Positions 24,284 through 64,000 of a stretch of 64,000 nt of DNA are shown in pieces. Every line of letters begins with the position of its first letter. Positions within the stretch are counted from its first letter, which is position 1. The DNA lies in assembly GCF_027596085.1 (NCBI RefSeq), contig NC_072465.1, positions 19,710,707 to 19,774,706 on the forward strand, in the 5' to 3' direction. A program made the translations under genes and the position numbers. The notes under the pieces were generated by a model. It was not told where the DNA came from. It made no database searches and worked only from the letters and a program-made list of their open reading frames with translations. The stretch comes from Anoplopoma fimbria (Eukaryota; Chordata; Actinopteri; Perciformes; Anoplopomatidae).

Positions 24284-24374
24284 ACAGACTTCCAGCCTCG
24301 ACGCTCAGTCAGCGGTCTACAGTCTGAGACGCAGTGTGTCAACTGATGATCTCTGCTGAGGGAATGTGTTTATA
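24284..24374 (-). promoter_or_regulatory. soat2: Putative soat2 promoter (TATA box) and 5'UTR exon
   Basis: The first soat2 coding exon has an acceptor-like tgttgcag ending at 22212, 18 nt before the ATG untranslated segment ends, suggesting an upstream non-coding exon. About 2 kb upstream on the same strand there is a TATAAA (plus-strand tttata 24369-24374). It is followed about 60-90 nt later by a strong donor GTGAGT (24283-24278). A 5'UTR exon of roughly 24284-24345, joined to 22211, fits. This is inference from motifs and spacing; no transcript evidence is available. Confidence 0.4.
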
Positions 24375-27300
24375 AGTACGTCTGTGTGCTCTCCTTTTCC
24401 TCTGCTGCTATTTTGCACTTTGCCCCTTTGGCTCCTGGCCCTCGGTAGGACGGGTCCACCTTCACCTCCTCTACTGGATATATGAGGTCATGCAGCAGAG
24501 CAGTGGAGTTTGTCCTGAAGTTTAGTCTGTTCACAGAAAATGACCTATTGCAAAATGTATTCATAGCATTATTGATTTTTCACTCTTGATTTGTATGCTC
24601 TTTCTCCTTGGCATAGCGGAATATGTTTGTAAAGTGTGTGCAACATCCAGGTCAAAGATTTTCTGCAACTACTGAATGAATGTCAAGGCAAAAACATTTA
24701 ATAGCTTCTTATGAAGAACTTCAAAATATGAATTTGTTCAATTTCTTTCATTCAGTCAAAAACTAATTTTGCTTTTTCATTCCTTCACTTGGACGTTTGA
24801 CCTTCACTGTGCATAAAGTGCAGAGTTTGACACTAGAAGACTAATACATCTGCTGAAAAAGGAAAGTGATTGTAAGAATGTTTAACACACGTTATTATTT
24901 GAAGCAGAGTATTTCTTTACTGTATATCTTAACACATGTGTGGAAGTGATCTTTAAGGTCAGTGGGAATAAACTTATTCATAAACTGTCCTCTTTGTGGA
25001 AACATGTCTCAAAGGCTTGCTTTATAATTTCAGGAGAAAGTAATGTGTGAAAAAACTTCATACCTGTAGTATTTGTACCTCAAAGCTTTGACGAATACTG
25101 GAAGACCAGAAACACAAGACGTAATGAAACAAGATGAGCAGTTTCTTCGCAAAGGTCATTAACTCTGTGGCCAAATACAGCATAGGAGAATTTAAGATAC
25201 ACACTGTTCTGTGACATAATGGCACATCATTTAAAAAAAGTCTTTTTTTAGCAGTTGGACCCAAACAACCAGGCAGACTAGTTTGTTTTGTGTCCTAGTT
25301 CTCAAAGTGTTTAACTTGGACAGCCTTCGGAACAGACTAAAAGCAAATAGTTTCAGAAATAACAGTTAACAAAGTTAACTGTTAGTGCTTAGAAAATCCT
25401 TTCTGGTTAAAGTATTATTTCCTAACAACGTGTGGTGTGTTCAAGTGAACAGCTTGTTACGGTGCTTGACGGTGGGCTCAAACACAAAATACATCATCAC
25501 GTCAACATAAATCTTAGTCATTAGAACAAAACTGTATCAAGTTATACACCGATTATGTGAATGATTTATGAAATCAAAGCAATAGTAAAAACGCAAAGTA
25601 AAAGAGATAAACAATTTTTTTATTATTATTATTATTTTGGGTTGAAAGTGACTGACTCTGTTGGCTTATGTGTTGGCAATAATTCTAATGATGGATGATG
25701 AAATTAATATCATCATTGAAGAACACAAATAGAAAAAAGTTCCAGCACAAAATGTCTAGACTTTTCCTGTTTTATCTCAAAGAAGACATTTTTTAAGGAT
25801 TCAAAATAGCATAAAAAAAAAAAGAAATTGATCAGTGCATGATAATCGATGTTTTTGGCAGCGGTGTCTCCCCTAAAGCAAATAATAATTTCTGCATTTA
25901 TTTTTAACATAGAATTGTCAATATCTGCTCTATGTGCCTTTTCAGAGTGCTTAAGGGGTAAACATCTCACATAATTAAAGTGGCAGAGTAAAAACAAGAC
26001 AGTGTAAAAATGATAGTCACATAGGATCATCTTTATTGATCATCTACTGTTTCTCAGCAGCTACAGAAGTACTGCATGCACTAAATCACACGCTAAAAAC
26101 AAACCAACCAACTCACACAAGTACAAACAAACAAACAAACATACATTTTGCATCTGTTTTTTTTTTTAACCACCCTACCATTCTTGTCATAGCTATTTTT
26201 CTGCATATTTAGGCTACAGTTTTTTCACATATTATTTACCTTGCCAGAATATTTTCAGTTTGGTTACAATTACTGTCAGACAAACAGAACAATAAGACTG
26301 AAAATAAACTCTACTCTCACCCAAACATTTACAGCTCAGTATACAACCATAGGGCACGTCAGAGGAATAGTTGTTTTCGTTGGGGTTTTCATTGATTTAC
26401 AGCAAACTGTCAAAAAGTTCATACACATTCAGCTCATGGTTTCTATAGGTTAAGCAAACACACTCAACTTTGATGACGGTAGAAAGTCTCATAACGTCCT
26501 TTTTTGACCCTTTAGAGAAAGTCAAACTTAACAGCTGCGGTATTAGATACTCAGTGTAAAGTCTCGTTAGGGGGAATAAAGACAGAAAGCATAAAGAAAA
26601 TAATGTGATAAAGTGCTTCATGCATTTCTGATTACTCTCGATAAAATGAAAAGAGGGTGTCTGTCGGTCACGCTTGAGATTACAGCCCACAATTTCTGTA
26701 AAGTAATAATTTTGTATAATCAGGGTATCAGTAAAAAGGAAACTATATTGGACTAATCTGGGCAAGGAAGTACAGAGGAAGAAGAAAAGATGTTAAAGTA
26801 CAAATTGTGTCATGACAAAACCACAGTTTAAAAAATACATTGACATGAGATTATTCGCACAAAAAAAAAAGTTAAGGCATCAAATCTGTTGAGCCACTGT
26901 CTGTAGCAGTTGATTTAAGAAGTACTGTAAGTGTAATTTATTACAAGGTCCCCTCACTTATCAGAAATGTGTAACCCTATTATGTACTTCTTCCCTAATG
27001 CCCACCAGTAAGTACCCCATTAGTATTACAAAATATCGACACTGTAATTTGCAGGCTGCAATGTGAAGCGTTACTGATTTGCTTTGTATAAAGAATCGCA
27101 AAAATAACTCTGCTAAGAAGATACAGCTCCTGTTCTCTCCCAAAACGCACACACACACCCACACATACACACACAAACACACACATCGTCTACTGTCACC
27201 CTTGACTCTTTCATCCTGACTGGCTAATCAGGAGCTCGAAGAGGGAGTTTGAAGGCCGGCATGACCATCGGTGTGTGTGTCCAGACAGTCAATCAACTTA

Positions 27301-30300
27301 TCAGTCAATAACTTAGCCTGCACCAAGGAACACAGGATATGTGATACATCTGTATTTTGGGGTCAAAGGTCAAATACTTCATTGGCTGATGAAGCGATCA
27401 GTGTGTGAGTCAGAGGGATAAGACAGGGCTGTATCAGCTGATAACCTACAGTAACCTCTGATTTATGTCTCCATCAGAGCTTATATGGACCTCTTTAGAT
27501 GAATCACTACAATCAGGGCTTTGGTTTCAATCTGAGGTGCTTCATAAAGAACCGTAGGATTAGTCATCTCCGAGAAAAAATTCATATTGGAACATCAGCT
27601 GCACAGGTACATGCATTTTCATTCAAGGAAAAAACGCTGGAAATCTGAGATCCAGCACTTTCAAAGCACACAGCAAGACAAATTCTTCACATTCAGCAAC
27701 TAATGTAAATTTTAAATAGCTATATTAATAAATAGCAAATAAAAAACCCCATTTAAAATAGAATAAACGATAAATACTTTATATATTTCTTTTAAACTAG
27801 AACTAGCAGTATAAAAATAGTTGCTACACAATTCTTTTTTACCACTTTGCCATGCTTTTGGTTGTCATGACAATGACTGAATATCTCACGGATGATCCAT
27901 GACAGGTAGTTTTTTGTAGGGAGGATTTGCAGCTTAAGAAAATCATGTGTTCTTGACTTAACTGGTGCTTCAGACAAAGTTGCTTTTCAGACGAGTTGTA
28001 ACCAGTGCGGTGAACCAAAAGTCAGAAATATTGAGGCCACTGAATTTTTTAGTGAACGCTTCCTCACTTAGCACAATGGTTCCTCATGTGCTTTGTGAGA
28101 AGGTGCCATTACCAGAGCCTCTGGAAGCTTAAAAATATATAAGGTCTTTACGAAATATGTGACATATAACTTGCTGGGCTATATTAGTATATAGGGGTTA
28201 ATTGGGTGACTATTTATCTAATGTAAGTATCTGAAAGATATCCTCAAAGGGTACCAAAATACAAAACTGTTGTGACTTGAGGAGAATTGAGGAAATAAAG
28301 ACTTTACTGTATACTGCATATAAACTTAATTTCCTTTGTTTAATTTGTGTAAAAAAGTTCAAATGTGAGAAATAGTCTAGTGTCTAAGTTAAGGCTTGGC
28401 CAAGTTTTAACTCTGGCAGGTTTAGTTAACTGTGTGTTCTGTGTGTTGGTCTACTTACTTGGCAACTGTAGTCTACAAGTGACAAAACATTATGGACTAT
28501 ATTGTTACTATGACTACTGACACTGCTTCTAAAAAAAACCAGCATTTTAATAAGCTTGATGGCACTGCAGTTTCCTGATGCTGTGAAAACTCACTAGAAC
28601 ACCAAATGTGTATTAATCCACAGCTGAAAATAGTCCCCAATAAATTCACTATTTACTCTTGTTTTAGTAGTGCTTGCTAAAAAACACTTTATTATTATTT
28701 TTTTTTGGGGGGGGGGGAATTACTGAGCCTTTTGGTAAAAAAATAAAACAATGGGCCTGTTTTTAAACATATACGGCAGTTTTCTAGAGACTGAGAGCCA
28801 CAGGCGGGCTGGGCAAGTCGGAAAAATACTGAGACACAGTAATGCATTGATGGTTTTGGTCTTTTCATGAGATTTGTTGACAACAAACAAAAAGATTGAA
28901 CAATACCAGCCTTATCCTTTAAACGCAAGTATTTTCTTTAAGACTGAATTCCCCATTTACGTTGACGTACAAATTTATTTTAGACTGAAACATTTCATGG
29001 TATTGTTGACTCACTTGCTCCCTTACTACTTTATGCATTGAAGACCAACATTAAAAATTAACATGCACAGTCATAAAGTATAAATATTAGCTAAGTGATC
29101 TTGAGGTTCACTGTTGAGTTTTAAGATCTGCATGTTTAATAATAGTAATAGTGATTAATACTTAGCTTATTGTTAAATGTGCTGTTTTTTGTCTACTGTG
29201 ATACCCTCACTGAGACAAACAGCACACCCTAGTGGTTACCTACAGCACTGCATCTTCTCTTCCCCACCTTCATGGGGGGGAGAGTGTGCAGCAATATGGG
29301 TGTAAGCTGCCAAGTCGGACATTTGAGATTCAGTGCATGCCATGGATCTTACTGATACCAACATACACCTCACATCAGTATAAAGGGAGGGAATAGATTA
29401 AAGGGGAGCAAGCAGGGGAAGGAAAGGGGACACTGGAGAGATAAGGGTCTGTTTACAGCAGGTGGGGATGAGAGAGGAAGGAGAGGCTGGGAGGACAGTG
29501 ATCAGCTGCATGCAGATTTACAAAGGAGGCCTCAGGAAAAAAAACATCTGCCTGGAGAGAGAGAGAGAGAGACAAACAGAGAAACAGAAAGTTAGAGCAA
29601 TAATCAGGATAGATTTCAGAGCAACAGGGAGAAGGAAAGAGCAGCCAGTGAGTCATGCCAACATTGCCAGAAGGAACATGTCTCGAATCATTTTATTTTC
29701 TGGTGTCTTCACTGAGAGCTAGTTGTGTCTGGGAACTGCATGTTGGAGTCTGGGGACATATTTAGACTGCATAAAATGTAAAATTCAACAGCACTCTGCA
29801 AAACTCGTACTCGATCTGCAATTTAAGACCAAGGTTTCCAGATTAATTCACTGTTGTACCTATGACAAGTGGTGCTGAATAATATTCACTTGAATACATT
29901 AAAAGGCAACAGAATGAAGCGTGTGACAGTAAAAGTAGTGGGATGAAGTAAAAACCCAGAGGCACTGAAATTGAATTCCTCTTTCTCCTTTGGGCATTTC
30001 AGAGGAATATTTTTTTATATTATTGTATAATCTTTGACCCTCACTGGGATTTATGAGTGAGTGAGTTAAAAGAGCGTATGGTGCTGATCCGAGACAGATG
30101 CTGTTTGTTGGGGTTTTTTTGTACAAAGTGTCTCACAGTGTTCTCTTTGAGTGTAGGTATTTTTAACTTGGGGCCCCACAAAATAAAACAAAGCTGTCCC
30201 TGGCAGCTGGCAGTGTTGTAATTTCTGAACAGCACCTGAGGGCCGAGACCCAATACAATATAAAGTCATAGTGATGACAAAGTCTGCTCCCAAACTAATA

Positions 30301-30756
30301 TATCCAATAGTCTAATAGAGTTTGAATATACCTAAGATAAATTATTTGCTGGAAATGTTTGGATAAGAAAAGAACATCTATTATTCCATGTAAATATTCT
30401 GTTTCAAATGTGATTTATTAATGTAATGTTTGATAAGCAGCAGTGCTGTTTAATTTCATTCATCATGCAAGCTCTAACATCATTTTCATTTCATTCCTTG
30501 ATTTCCTTTTCTGCAATTTTGACATGTTTCAATAATCAAAACAAATGTTACACTTTAAATCCATGCCTTAGTGTGAAAGAGCTATGAATCTATATGTAAT
30601 CAATGACATTTAATGTTGCTATTTGAGGCACGCTTTTTAGACAATATATGTGTACAAATGAAATATTGAAGGGCGTGTATTTTAATTGAAAAAGCATCAA
30701 AATCACTGTTGTTATGTTCTGAACTTATGTTCTGTGTTCTTACTTGCCCAGGACTA
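24375..30756. other. Intergenic sequence between soat2 and kif5a
   Basis: No exon series, RNA gene or intact mobile element was recognised in these 6.4 kb. The kif5a 3'UTR must occupy the right part; AATAAA on the minus strand (plus tttatt 30414-30419) is one possible end. Low-complexity spots include a T9/G11 homopolymer junction at about 28697-28717 and a purine-rich stretch at 29395-29650. Confidence 0.5.
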
Positions 30757-63992
<33,236 letters not shown>

Positions 63993-64000
63993 CTATAATA

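Overview
The window is a piece of a ray-finned fish genome, most likely a percomorph-type teleost. The protein-coding parts are vertebrate genes cut into short GT-AG exons. The spaces between them carry long (CA/GT)n microsatellites, a tRNA-derived teleost SINE, LINE 3' ends and short palindromic repeats typical of fish. Nothing bacterial, viral or plasmid-like was seen.

Layout. (1) Positions 1361-4536, plus strand: the last four coding exons of igsf8 (EWI-2), covering Ig domains 3 and 4, the membrane span and the short tail; its start lies left of the window. (2) 4537-10709: intergenic, holding the igsf8 3' side, a SINE, an L1-type LINE fragment and a fold-back repeat. (3) 10710-22193, minus strand: a complete soat2 (sterol O-acyltransferase 2) of 15 coding exons and 531 residues, with a probable 5'UTR exon and TATA box near 24.3 kb. 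(4) 24.4-30.7 kb: intergenic, no gene recognised. (5) 30757-63992, minus strand: kif5a (kinesin-1 heavy chain A), 26 coding exons from the P-loop exon to the stop. About the first 72 residues lie right of the window. Every exon was joined by hand with splice phase and codon counts in agreement.

The three genes do not form a pathway. igsf8 encodes a tetraspanin-partner cell-surface protein, soat2 an ER enzyme that esterifies cholesterol, and kif5a a neuronal microtubule motor. soat2 and kif5a have human counterparts on 12q13, whereas human IGSF8 is on 1q23, so the neighbourhood mixes two human regions.

I found no convincing undescribed system. The points most worth a second look are: a fish-type kif5a tail and a cysteine-containing hinge insert that differ from mammals; simple repeats that sit at soat2 splice sites; related ~0.4 kb fold-back elements; three copies of one LINE tail, one with an expanded AAGAT array; and perfect intronic hairpins in kif5a.
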